From: Clostridia bacterium
Lineage (GTDB): Bacteria; Bacillota; Clostridia; Oscillospirales; CAG-272
DNA length: 11,083 nt
Direction of reading: 5' to 3'
NCBI GenBank assembly: GCA_017461825.1
Contig: JAFTXB010000262.1
Span: forward strand, 1-11,083
Below are positions 1 through 6,892 of this stretch, one piece after another. The translations under genes and the position numbers were made by a program. Position 1 is the stretch's first letter; each line of letters opens with the position of its first letter. Below the pieces are notes generated by a model. The model ran no database searches. It worked only from the letters and a program-made list of their open reading frames with translations, and had not been told where the DNA came from.

Positions 1-412
1 AAGCAATGTCTTTATAAACGGTTTCTTCAAACAATTGATATTCCGGATATTGCATTACAAGTCCTACGCGAAAACAAAGATTGCGTCTTCGTTTCATGAT
101 TTCGGCTTTGATCGCTTTTTTGCGTGCGCTTTTTGAAAGCGTACGATACTCGGAAAAGATCGATTTATCAGCAATTGCCTCATCCAATGTCATATTGATG
201 TTATAGTCATCTAACAAAACCTTGCCCTCAGTCGGTGCTGCAAGTCCATTAAACAGCTGCATCATCGTAGATTTGCCAGAACCGGTATGTCCGATGATGC
301 CCGTAATACATCCTTCGCGAATTCCCAAGGATACATCATCCAATGCTTTTTGTTCAAAAGGAGTTCCTTGGCTATAGATATAACTGACATGATCTAAATA
401 AATTTTGTACAT
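1..412 (-). CDS. ecfA2: EcfA2, energy-coupling factor transporter ATPase (partial, N-terminal 137 residues)
   Basis: This is one of two ABC ATPases that power an ECF (energy-coupling factor) importer. The family works as an EcfA1/EcfA2 heterodimer bound to the transmembrane EcfT and exchangeable substrate-binding S components for vitamins or metals. The visible part starts MYKIYLDHVSYIYSQGTPFE and shows Walker A GHTGSGKST (residues 41-49) and the Q-loop region GLVMQYPEYQLFEETVYKDI (117-136). The phrase QYPEYQLFEETV is typical of EcfA2 rather than EcfA1. The signature motif, Walker B and H-loop lie beyond the window edge. The ATG shares its A with the TAA stop of ecfA1 (TAATG), so the two are probably translationally coupled. 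Unusually, 72 residues separate Walker A from the Q-loop glutamine, where I recall about 44 in characterised EcfA2 proteins. The extra segment (about residues 80-110) is rich in Lys and Arg. ecfT is expected next but cannot be seen. Confidence 0.93.
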   Translation of the reverse strand, partial: MYKIYLDHVSYIYSQGTPFEQKALDDVSLGIREGCITGIIGHTGSGKSTMMQLFNGLAAPTEGKVLLDDYNINMTLDEAIADKSIFSEYRTLSKSARKKAIKAEIMKRRRNLCFRVGLVMQYPEYQLFEETVYKDIA

Positions 413-1284
413 TATTTCAGCTCTTTCAATGCTTGAATCAAAATTTTTGCACACCCCTCTGGGGTTGAAACAGAATCTCCGTTAACACAAATCCCAATCT
501 TACGCAATTCGTGGATCAAAGCTGTACACTGGGGCACCTCAAGACCAACCTCTTGTAAAAGCTCTCGATTTGCAAAGATCTCGTCCGGGGTTCCATCCAT
601 GAGAAGTGTTCCGTCGTTGATGACCAGCACACGGTCGGCAAGTGCAGCCTCGTTCATATAATGCGTGATATTGAGAATTGTTATCCCCTGATCCCGATTC
701 AACTTCGCTATGGTGTCTAACACCTCATGCCTGCCGTTTGGATCAAGCATTGCGGTCGATTCGTCAAAAATAATACATTGCGGCATCATTGCGATGATTC
801 CCGCAATTGCTACGCGTTGCTTTTGCCCACCCGAAAGTCGGTGCGGCTCGTGCCGTATATAGTCTGTCATCCCAACCGTTTGCAAAGCACGGTCGACACG
901 CTCACGAAGTTCAGGCTGAGGAACTCCAAGATTTTCCGGTCCAAATGCAACATCTTCCTCAACAATGGTTGCAACAAGCTGATTATCGGGATTTTGAAAA
1001 ACCATTCCAACCTTTCGTCGAAGCTGCAAAAGGTCTTCGTCGCTCAATTCTCTACCGGTCATTTCAATCCCATCAATTACAAGCTTACCCGAAGTTGGTT
1101 CAAGAATCAGATTTAAAAGCTTTGCAAAAGTTGATTTTCCTGATCCGTTGTGTCCCAACACCGCAACGTATTCCCCCTTACGGATATCGACCGATATTCC
1201 TTTTAAGGCAGGATGCTCATCTTTGCCTTCTTCGTCACGATACGAAAAACAAAGATCTTCTGTATGAATAAAAATATCTGACAA
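412..1284 (-). CDS. ecfA1: EcfA1, energy-coupling factor transporter ATPase
   Basis: Complete 290-residue ABC ATPase, partner of EcfA2 in an ECF importer on the inner face of the membrane. Visible motifs in order are: A-loop Tyr15, Walker A GHNGSGKST (44-52), Q-loop FQNPDNQLVATIVEEDVAFG (96-115), signature LSGGQ (150-154), Walker B CIIFDE (170-175) and H-loop His208 in NITHYMNEA. The sequence GMVFQNPDNQ identifies the A1 type; about 50 C-terminal residues follow the nucleotide-binding core, as is usual for EcfA. The start is TTG: an in-frame TGA lies three codons upstream, no ATG lies between, and an AAAGGA ribosome binding site sits nine bases before the TTG. A nearby ATG (1293-1291) is out of frame. 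The gene lies 14 nt after the methyltransferase gene and overlaps ecfA2 by one base, so all are likely cotranscribed from the ruvC promoter. Confidence 0.96.
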   Translation of the reverse strand: MSDIFIHTEDLCFSYRDEEGKDEHPALKGISVDIRKGEYVAVLGHNGSGKSTFAKLLNLILEPTSGKLVIDGIEMTGRELSDEDLLQLRRKVGMVFQNPDNQLVATIVEEDVAFGPENLGVPQPELRERVDRALQTVGMTDYIRHEPHRLSGGQKQRVAIAGIIAMMPQCIIFDESTAMLDPNGRHEVLDTIAKLNRDQGITILNITHYMNEAALADRVLVINDGTLLMDGTPDEIFANRELLQEVGLEVPQCTALIHELRKIGICVNGDSVSTPEGCAKILIQALKELK

Positions 1285-1293
1285 TTTGATTCA

Positions 1294-1299
1294 TCCTTT
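1294..1299 (-). promoter_or_regulatory. Ribosome binding site fixing the TTG start of ecfA1
   Basis: AAAGGA (minus strand), nine bases before the TTG start codon at 1284. It decides the start because no ATG or GTG is available in frame between the upstream TGA and the conserved N-terminus. Confidence 0.75.
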
Positions 1300-2171
1300 C
1301 AACGGTTGAAATCAGCAAACCAACGCGAGCTTGCACCGGAGGGAAGAAATGCCCCCGTTTGCATAACGCGAAGTCCAAGCTCGCCCGATTCAATTACTCC
1401 TCCAAACCTTTGGCGGACCTTTAGTTCCAATAGATAGCTCATTGTCAAAGGAGAGAGCCCCGTGGTGTAAGAATTGACAAGAAAGAATAAAGGCTTTGAG
1501 GAAAGTAGGCGTGAGGCAAGCGTGATCAACTCATCAATACTGTCTTCAAGCTTCCATACCTCTCCATTGGGACCTCTCCCATAAGACGGTGGATCCATAA
1601 TGATACCTTCATAGGTATTCCCACGTCGAATTTCTCGCTCAACAAACTTTTTGCAATCATCAACAATGTAACGGATGGGAGCTGCCGCCAGCCCGGAAAG
1701 AGCGGCATTTTCCTTTGCCTGTGCAACGATCCCCTTTGACGCATCAACATGTACAACAGATGCTCCCGCGGATGCGGCCGCCACGGTTGCACCGCCTGTA
1801 TAAGCAAAAAGATTTAAAACCTTGATCGGACGGTCTGCATGGCGGATAAGTCCTGAGAACCAATCCCAGTTCGTTGCCTGCTCGGGAAAAAGCCCCGTAT
1901 GCTTAAATCCCATTGGACGAAGTAAAAACTTTAAATCTCCATATCCGATAGTCCAAGATTCTGGTAATTTGTTTTTGACCCATGCGCCGCCCCCCGAAGA
2001 TGATCTGCGATAGATACCGTCAGCATGTTTCCACGCGGGGTGTCTGGCGGTGTTTTTCCATATAATTTGCGGATCAGGGCGGATCAATATATAGTCCCCC
2101 CACCTTTCAAGTCGTTCACCGTCCGAGGTGTCAAGCAATTCATAGTCCTTCCAATTATCCGAAAACCACAT
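1299..2171 (-). CDS. Class I SAM-dependent methyltransferase, RlmI-like (COG1092 type) without PUA domain
   Basis: 290-residue Rossmann-fold methyltransferase, probably acting on RNA. SAM-binding motif I is LNLFAYTGG (119-127), the acidic motif II is VHVDAS (140-145), a third acidic pair is Asp171-Asp172, and catalytic motif IV is MDPPSYGRG (192-200). The overall pattern resembles RlmI/RlmK-type 23S rRNA methyltransferases. The N-terminal PUA domain of RlmI is absent; instead there is a short beta-rich segment of about 115 residues. The motif VI position reads LVNSYTTG (231-238), with no cysteine where the m5C enzymes have their catalytic SCS. The only cysteine in the protein is Cys173. A C5-cytosine mechanism is therefore unlikely and the substrate is unknown. 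The ATG lies 3 nt after the ruvC stop, and its Shine-Dalgarno sequence (AAAGGGA) is inside the last ruvC codons, so translation is probably coupled. Confidence 0.87.
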   Translation of the reverse strand: MWFSDNWKDYELLDTSDGERLERWGDYILIRPDPQIIWKNTARHPAWKHADGIYRRSSSGGGAWVKNKLPESWTIGYGDLKFLLRPMGFKHTGLFPEQATNWDWFSGLIRHADRPIKVLNLFAYTGGATVAAASAGASVVHVDASKGIVAQAKENAALSGLAAAPIRYIVDDCKKFVEREIRRGNTYEGIIMDPPSYGRGPNGEVWKLEDSIDELITLASRLLSSKPLFFLVNSYTTGLSPLTMSYLLELKVRQRFGGVIESGELGLRVMQTGAFLPSGASSRWFADFNR

Positions 2172-2174
2172 GTC

Positions 2175-2699
2175 TTACTTTCCCTTTCTTGTTTCCCATT
2201 CTGCCTTGTTATAGAATTTTGCAATTCTTGATCCGCCACTATGCGCATGACAAATCGCGATCGCCAAAGCATCCGCCGTGTCGTCCGGTTTGGGTGGTGA
2301 CGGCAGCCCCAATAGCATGGTAACCATTGAAATGACTTGCTTTTTATCAGCCCGTCCATATCCCACAACCGACTGTTTAACCTGAAGCGGCGTATATTCG
2401 TAAATTTGAATTCCCGCCTTTTTGGCAGAAAGAAGAATAACCCCTCGCGCCTCAGCCACTCGGATTCCCGTTGTAATGTTGGTGTTGAAAAACAACTCCT
2501 CTACAGCCATGGCATCCGGGTGATACATGCTGATCAAATGTGTCATTCCCTCATAAATCTCCAACAGTCTTTCCTCTGTGGGAATCCCTGCCTCGGTTGT
2601 AATAGAACCGCAGGCAATTGTGCGAAAATGTGTATTTTGATATTCAATTACTCCCCAGCCCACAATGGCAAGTCCGGGGTCAATTCCCAAAATGATCAT
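2175..2699 (-). CDS. ruvC: Crossover junction endodeoxyribonuclease RuvC
   Basis: Holliday-junction resolvase, a dimeric Mg-dependent nuclease that cuts junctions processed by RuvAB during recombinational repair. The 174-residue length matches the family (E. coli about 173). It opens MIILGIDPGLAIVGWG with catalytic Asp7; Glu67 lies in AVEELFFNTN, and the C-terminal acidic pair is Asp140 and Asp143 in KPDDTADALAIAICH. All four catalytic acids are present. I chose the ATG at 2699 rather than the GTG at 2729: GGAG lies eight bases before the ATG, the GTG has no usable site, and the family normally starts directly at the first beta strand with IDPG. It is the first gene of the leftward operon, under a consensus promoter at 2765-2793. 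Oddly, it is divergent from and about 3.5 kb away from ruvAB. Confidence 0.96.
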   Translation of the reverse strand: MIILGIDPGLAIVGWGVIEYQNTHFRTIACGSITTEAGIPTEERLLEIYEGMTHLISMYHPDAMAVEELFFNTNITTGIRVAEARGVILLSAKKAGIQIYEYTPLQVKQSVVGYGRADKKQVISMVTMLLGLPSPPKPDDTADALAIAICHAHSGGSRIAKFYNKAEWETRKGK

Positions 2700-2707
2700 T
2701 TTTCGCG

Positions 2708-2711
2708 CTCC
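2708..2711 (-). promoter_or_regulatory. Ribosome binding site deciding the ruvC start
   Basis: GGAG on the minus strand, eight bases before the ATG at 2699. It supports a 174-residue RuvC over a ten-residue longer form from GTG at 2729. Confidence 0.65.
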
Positions 2712-2764
2712 GTTTCCCAAAATACGCACCTAAAATGCGTCAAAAATAAAATCATCCAATTTAA

Positions 2765-2793
2765 ATTATACCACGATTTTTGAAATATGTCAA
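2765..2793 (-). promoter_or_regulatory. Sigma-A type promoter of the ruvC-methyltransferase-ecfA1-ecfA2 operon
   Basis: On the minus strand, -35 TTGACA (2793-2788) and -10 TATAAT (2770-2765) are both perfect consensus with a 17-base spacer; TGG directly before the -10 gives a TGn extension. Transcription would start near 2758, leaving a leader of about 60 bases before the ruvC ATG. No other convincing promoter is seen in front of the downstream genes of this block. Confidence 0.88.
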
Positions 2794-2842
2794 ACGATAT
2801 TTTATTTTTTGGAAAAATCCGTGTAAAAATACAGAAATTCGG

Positions 2843-2871
2843 TTTACAGATTGATTTTTTTATGATATAAT
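2843..2871 (+). promoter_or_regulatory. Sigma-A type promoter of the DUF951-yfhO-ruvAB block
   Basis: -35 TTTACA (2843-2848), spacer of 17 bases, -10 TATAAT (2866-2871), with TGA before the -10 as a TGn extension. Transcription would start near 2878, about 29 bases before the DUF951 ATG. It is divergent from the ruvC promoter, with the two -35 boxes about 50 bases apart. ACAGA/TCTGT half-sites flank it symmetrically. Confidence 0.85.
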
Positions 2872-2906
2872 ATCTGTATATAAGAATCTGTTTCAGGAGG
2901 TACGCC

Positions 2907-3110
2907 ATGCAAATTATCCCGTTGCGGCAAAATGACAGGATTCAATTAAAAAAGCCACACCCCTGCGGTGGGAACATTTTTTTGATCCTCCGTGTGGGGA
3001 GCGATGTCCGCATCAAATGCGAGACCTGCGGAAGAGATATGACACTTGACCGATTAAAACTGGAAAAATCGATTCGACGAACCTTAAATTCAAGCTCCAT
3101 TGATACCTAA
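2907..3110 (+). CDS. DUF951 family small protein, putative zinc-binding
   Basis: 67-residue protein of the DUF951 family, which is widespread in Firmicutes and has no established function. Recognisable family blocks are DRIQLKKPHPCGGN (10-23), ILRVGSDVRIKCETCGRDM (27-45) and LDRLKLEKSIRR (47-58). His18, Cys20, Cys38 and Cys41 could form a zinc site (inferred from the pattern); the fold is probably a small beta barrel with nucleic-acid-binding character, but that is a guess. The start is secure: a strong AGGAGG precedes the ATG at 2907, and the family begins at this point. It is the first gene after a strong promoter and is followed after 20 nt by the YfhO-family gene. Confidence 0.92.
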   Translation: MQIIPLRQNDRIQLKKPHPCGGNIFLILRVGSDVRIKCETCGRDMTLDRLKLEKSIRRTLNSSSIDT

Positions 3111-3130
3111 AAGAAAGGAACAAGTGAAAA

Positions 3131-6100
3131 ATGGACAATACAAAAAATATTTCCGATTCAACAAAAGCCCCAAATCTTTTAAAAGACCCAAACAGAAAAA
3201 AGAAATTCTGGATCGAGCATCGCTATCTTCTGCTTTGCATGCTCATTCCAACTGCGCTGATGTACCTCATCTACCTTTCCCGCGAGATCCATCCTTTTGG
3301 AAACGGGTGTGTTTTGGTGCTGGATTTAAATGGGCAGTATGTTTGGTTCTTCGAGGCATTGAGAAACTTTGTCAAAGGCGACGCAAGCCTTCTCTACTCC
3401 TTCTCGCGTGCCCTTGGTGGAGAATTCTTAGGAATTTATGCGTACTATATTGCAAGTCCGCTTTCTTATATTGTTTGCCTTTTCCCCGAAGATCGGATGC
3501 TTGAAGCTCTGTTGACACTCTTTCTATTAAAAACAGCAATCTGCGGCGGTACATTTGGATTCTACATGCACCGCACCATGAAACAACCAAAGCCTTTTTC
3601 GATCATCATCTTTTCTACTTTTTACGCACTAACCAGCTATGCTGTCGTACAGCAACACAATACCATGTGGATCGATGCCGTTATGTGGCTGCCGCTTATC
3701 ACACTTGGAATTGAAGAACTGATCAAACACGGAAAATTCAAAATGTACACCATATTTCTTGCGCTTACTCTGTTCAGTAACTTCTACATCGGATATATGG
3801 TTTGCATCTACTGCTTCATCTATTTCTTCCTTTACTACATTGCGCACAATGAGGAGTGGCGTAACAATCCCCTGCATGAAAAGAACCACTTTTTCAAATC
3901 ACTCTTTCGCATCGCATTCTTCTCCATGCTTGCAATCGGTATTGCTGCCGTCATTCTTCTTGGCGCATATTACGCCTTGAATTTTGGAAAAACCACCTTT
4001 TCCAATCCCTCTTGGGAATGGACATTAAAATTTGACATTCTCGATCTGCTCTATAAATTTCTTCCGGGATCCTATGACACTGTCCGTCCCGCAGGACTCC
4101 CATTTGTTTATTGCGGTATCCTAACGCTGCTCCTACTCCCTGCGTATTTTTTGTCGGACAAGTATCCCATGCGCCAAAAGATCCTTTCCGGTGTATTTAT
4201 CCTGATCTTCATTGCCAGCTTTTCGTTCAGTGTCACTGACCTCATCTGGCACGGTTTTCAAAAACCAAACTGGCTCAATTATCGCTATAGCTTTATGCTT
4301 TGCTTTTATCTGTGCGTCCTTGCCTGTCGCGCTTTTGCATGTTTCCGTACAGTTTCGCTCAAAGCAGTTATGGGTACAGGCGGTCTTATCGCTCTGTTTT
4401 GTGTGATCCTTCAAAAGTATACCAATGGCGGCGAATATGTCAAGCCCGATGATTATACCTGCATCTGGTTCACACTTATCATGATATTTGTCTATCTTGC
4501 CGTTCTCGGGTTGCTTCGAAAGACGAACAACGAGCAAATGATCGCGATTGTACTCGTTGCGGCGGTTGCGATCGAGGTTTTTCTTAACGGTCTTTGGAAC
4601 ATGAATGCGCTTGACGATGATGTCACTTACTCCAAGTACAGCTATTACAATGATTTTCTCGACAAATCACGGCCTATCACCGAGATGGTTCAAGAATCGG
4701 ATCAATCCTTCTACCGTATGGAAAAAACTTTTTTCCGCAAAACCAACGACAATATGGCGTTAAATATACGTGGGCTTTCAGGGTCGACCTCTACGCTCAA
4801 CAAGGAAACGATTCAGTTCCTTAACAAAATGGGTTACGCTTCCAAGTCACACTGGTCAAAATACCTTGGAGGAACGCCTGTTAATGATTCTTTGCTCGGT
4901 CTGAAATATATCATATCTGACAGCACAATCTATAATCAATATTATGAAGTATATAAGCAAGATACGCAAAATGGCTATACAGCGTATTATAACCCTTATG
5001 CGCTTTCCATTGCTTACGGAGTGGATGAAGATCTTTTGAATTTTCCTCTGGGATACGTGAGCGGTGATGTTGGAAGTGAATCTGAACCTTCGGAAGATCC
5101 CGGCAAGATCGCAACTGCTATAGCCGCATTGAAAGGCAAATTGAATGAATGGTTTAACATTGATGAAACAGTCAACAACGCCGAATATGTTGATGAATAC
5201 GACAGTCCATTTGAACGGTTGAATGCCATGGTAACCGCTATGCTCGGCGAGGAAGAAACAGTTCAAATTTTTGTTCCTATTCCAATCTCTGACAAGAATA
5301 CCACCAATTTAACCATGGCTTACGTTGCAGAGCACCTTCGATATGCCCCTACCAATTCTGATCAAAGCGGAATTCTTTCTTATTCTATCGAAATGCCTGT
5401 AACAGCTGAGCTCTTCTTCTATATGCCCTCCGATTATCCACGCGAAGTTAAGCTTGAGCTTGTTGAAGATGCTATCAGATCTAATAAGGGAACCTTCCAC
5501 GGTAATGAGACATCGCGTATCATATCGCTTGGAAATCAAACCGCGGGAGATAGCTTAACACTGAACATGACCTTAACCACCACTTATCTTTATCCAAAGA
5601 ATAATCAAGAATGCTTCTATTATATCGACTGGGCAGTATTTGAGAACGCCATGTCACGGCTTGCGCAAGATCAATACCAAATCACAGAATACTCTGAGAC
5701 CTCTTTTAAGGGGACCTTTACCGCATCTCGCGATAACGAACTCGTCATGACAACCATTCCCTACGATAAAGGTTGGAAGATAACCGTAGATGGCAAAGAA
5801 GTTGAACCCATCAAGGCACTCGGTTCACTCGTTGCATTCTATGTTGACGGAGAAATTGGCGAAACGCATGACGTCGAACTTGTCTATCGCCCTAATACTT
5901 TTGTTATTGGTTCTGTTGTTTCGTTGCTTTCTCTTGCCCTGCTGATCGCTATTATCATTTTGGAAAAACGCATCCGCAAAATAAAATATCTTGGCACATT
6001 AGTATCTGTTTGTGCGGGTGACACGCCAAATGCGAATACAAATGAAACAGCCTCTGCGAAAGACGAAGAAAAACGCTCGGATGATGCTGTTAACGATCCT

Positions 6101-6208
6101 CCGCTTGAACAAGAGAATGTAACGCTTATAACCGATGGAAGTGCCGAGACAGAACAGCCCGGATCGACAAAAGTATCTGAGGATAAAAACGAAACGGAAA
6201 CCGATTGA
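3131..6208 (+). CDS. YfhO family polytopic membrane protein, putative GT-C type glycosyltransferase
   Basis: 1025-residue membrane protein. B. subtilis YfhO and its relatives are linked to glycosylation of lipoteichoic acid or other surface polymers, probably using lipid-linked sugars; the substrate here is unknown. A cytoplasmic N-terminus is followed by a first membrane segment (about 32-50), then an outer loop with VLDLNGQY (63-70), whose Asp65 is the candidate GT-C catalytic acid. Next comes SLLYSFSRALGGEFLGIYAY (86-105), with roughly a dozen further membrane segments to about residue 488. The family block WHGFQKPNWLNYRYSF is at 373-388. Residues about 490-920 form a large outer domain including NIRGLSGSTSTLN (about 543-555). 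A last membrane segment (about 923-943) leads to a 75-80 residue, acidic, low-complexity cytoplasmic tail. An AAAGGA site lies 11 bases before the ATG. The gene sits between DUF951 and ruvA, and its stop overlaps the ruvA ribosome binding site. Confidence 0.9.
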   Translation: MDNTKNISDSTKAPNLLKDPNRKKKFWIEHRYLLLCMLIPTALMYLIYLSREIHPFGNGCVLVLDLNGQYVWFFEALRNFVKGDASLLYSFSRALGGEFLGIYAYYIASPLSYIVCLFPEDRMLEALLTLFLLKTAICGGTFGFYMHRTMKQPKPFSIIIFSTFYALTSYAVVQQHNTMWIDAVMWLPLITLGIEELIKHGKFKMYTIFLALTLFSNFYIGYMVCIYCFIYFFLYYIAHNEEWRNNPLHEKNHFFKSLFRIAFFSMLAIGIAAVILLGAYYALNFGKTTFSNPSWEWTLKFDILDLLYKFLPGSYDTVRPAGLPFVYCGILTLLLLPAYFLSDKYPMRQKILSGVFILIFIASFSFSVTDLIWHGFQKPNWLNYRYSFMLCFYLCVLACRAFACFRTVSLKAVMGTGGLIALFCVILQKYTNGGEYVKPDDYTCIWFTLIMIFVYLAVLGLLRKTNNEQMIAIVLVAAVAIEVFLNGLWNMNALDDDVTYSKYSYYNDFLDKSRPITEMVQESDQSFYRMEKTFFRKTNDNMALNIRGLSGSTSTLNKETIQFLNKMGYASKSHWSKYLGGTPVNDSLLGLKYIISDSTIYNQYYEVYKQDTQNGYTAYYNPYALSIAYGVDEDLLNFPLGYVSGDVGSESEPSEDPGKIATAIAALKGKLNEWFNIDETVNNAEYVDEYDSPFERLNAMVTAMLGEEETVQIFVPIPISDKNTTNLTMAYVAEHLRYAPTNSDQSGILSYSIEMPVTAELFFYMPSDYPREVKLELVEDAIRSNKGTFHGNETSRIISLGNQTAGDSLTLNMTLTTTYLYPKNNQECFYYIDWAVFENAMSRLAQDQYQITEYSETSFKGTFTASRDNELVMTTIPYDKGWKITVDGKEVEPIKALGSLVAFYVDGEIGETHDVELVYRPNTFVIGSVVSLLSLALLIAIIILEKRIRKIKYLGTLVSVCAGDTPNANTNETASAKDEEKRSDDAVNDPPLEQENVTLITDGSAETEQPGSTKVSEDKNETETD

Positions 6209-6220
6209 AAGGACGATTTT

Positions 6221-6856
6221 ATGTTTTATTATATCAAAGGAACACTTACACATCTTGAAAGCGGTATTGCAGTGCTTGATGTCGGTGGGGTTGGCTATAA
6301 ACTTACCGTTAGTGGCACCACTTATGATGCCATGCCTCCAAACAGATCGGTCAAAGAGCCTCCAATAGTTTTGCTCTACACTTATATGGCGGTTCGCGAG
6401 GACGGAATTGAGTTGTTTGGATTTGCAACCGAGACCGAGCTTTCCTCCTTCAAGCTCTTGATTTCGGTCTCTGGGGTCGGTCCAAAAGCCGCTATGTCGA
6501 TCCTATCTCTCCTTTCCCCCGAAAAATTTGCCCTTGCGGTTTGTACCGAAGATAAAAAAACGATTGCGAAAGCAAACGGAATCGGACCTAAAACTGCTGC
6601 CCGTATCGTTTTGGAACTTAAGGACAAATTGATGAAGGAACATGTTGGTGAAGACCTTCCTGTGCTGTCTGAAAAAGGCTCTGCTGTCAACTCTGTCGGC
6701 GGAGGAAGAAGCAAGCTGAGTGAAGCAACCGACGCGCTGATCGTTCTCGGGTATTCAAAGGCGGAAGCGTTGAATGTATTAAAGGATATCAACACCGATG
6801 CCATGGAGCTTGAGGAGATCATTCGCGCATCTCTTAAAAAGCTAATGAAATACTGA
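6221..6856 (+). CDS. ruvA: Holliday junction branch migration complex subunit RuvA
   Basis: 211-residue junction-binding protein. Tetramers clamp the four-way DNA junction and load RuvB hexamers for branch migration. The N-terminal OB fold (1 to about 65) begins MFYYIKGTLTHLESG and contains the family pattern VGGVGYKL (21-28) and YTYMAVREDGIELFGF (53-68). Two helix-hairpin-helix motifs follow: SGVGPKAAMSIL (84-95) and NGIGPKTAARIVLELKDK (119-136). A flexible linker (about 141-166) leads to the small RuvB-contacting domain III (167-211), including EATDALIVLGYS. Length is normal for the family. The ribosome binding site AAAGGA lies seven bases before the ATG and begins in the TGA stop of the upstream YfhO gene, suggesting tight cotranscription and possible coupling. 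Confidence 0.97.
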   Translation: MFYYIKGTLTHLESGIAVLDVGGVGYKLTVSGTTYDAMPPNRSVKEPPIVLLYTYMAVREDGIELFGFATETELSSFKLLISVSGVGPKAAMSILSLLSPEKFALAVCTEDKKTIAKANGIGPKTAARIVLELKDKLMKEHVGEDLPVLSEKGSAVNSVGGGRSKLSEATDALIVLGYSKAEALNVLKDINTDAMELEEIIRASLKKLMKY

Positions 6857-6892
6857 TTCGGACTACAAACGAAAGGAACTTGGTCTTAAATT

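Noticed and set aside
727..1271. Open frames on the plus strand (807-1271 and 727-1116) opposite ecfA1
   Set aside because: They cover the complement of ecfA1 motifs and have no ribosome binding site; no recognisable protein features.
1299..2171. Naming the methyltransferase RlmI (23S rRNA m5C1962)
   Set aside because: Lacks both the PUA domain and the motif VI cysteine, so only the general methyltransferase call is supported.
2175..2729. Longer RuvC starting at GTG 2729 (184 residues)
   Set aside because: No ribosome binding site at proper distance, while GGAG precedes the ATG at 2699, and RuvC proteins normally begin directly at the strand containing IDPG.
4133..4537. 134-codon open frame on the minus strand inside the YfhO gene
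   Set aside because: Antisense to conserved membrane segments of YfhO; hydrophilic charged translation typical of the complement of a membrane protein; no start signals.
4856..5266. 136-codon minus-strand frame within the YfhO outer domain
   Set aside because: Antisense to a continuous conserved gene, no supporting signals.
6382..6822. 146-codon open frame on the minus strand opposite ruvA
   Set aside because: Serine-rich, low-complexity translation lying wholly antisense to a well-supported ruvA; no ribosome binding site or promoter. A shadow frame.
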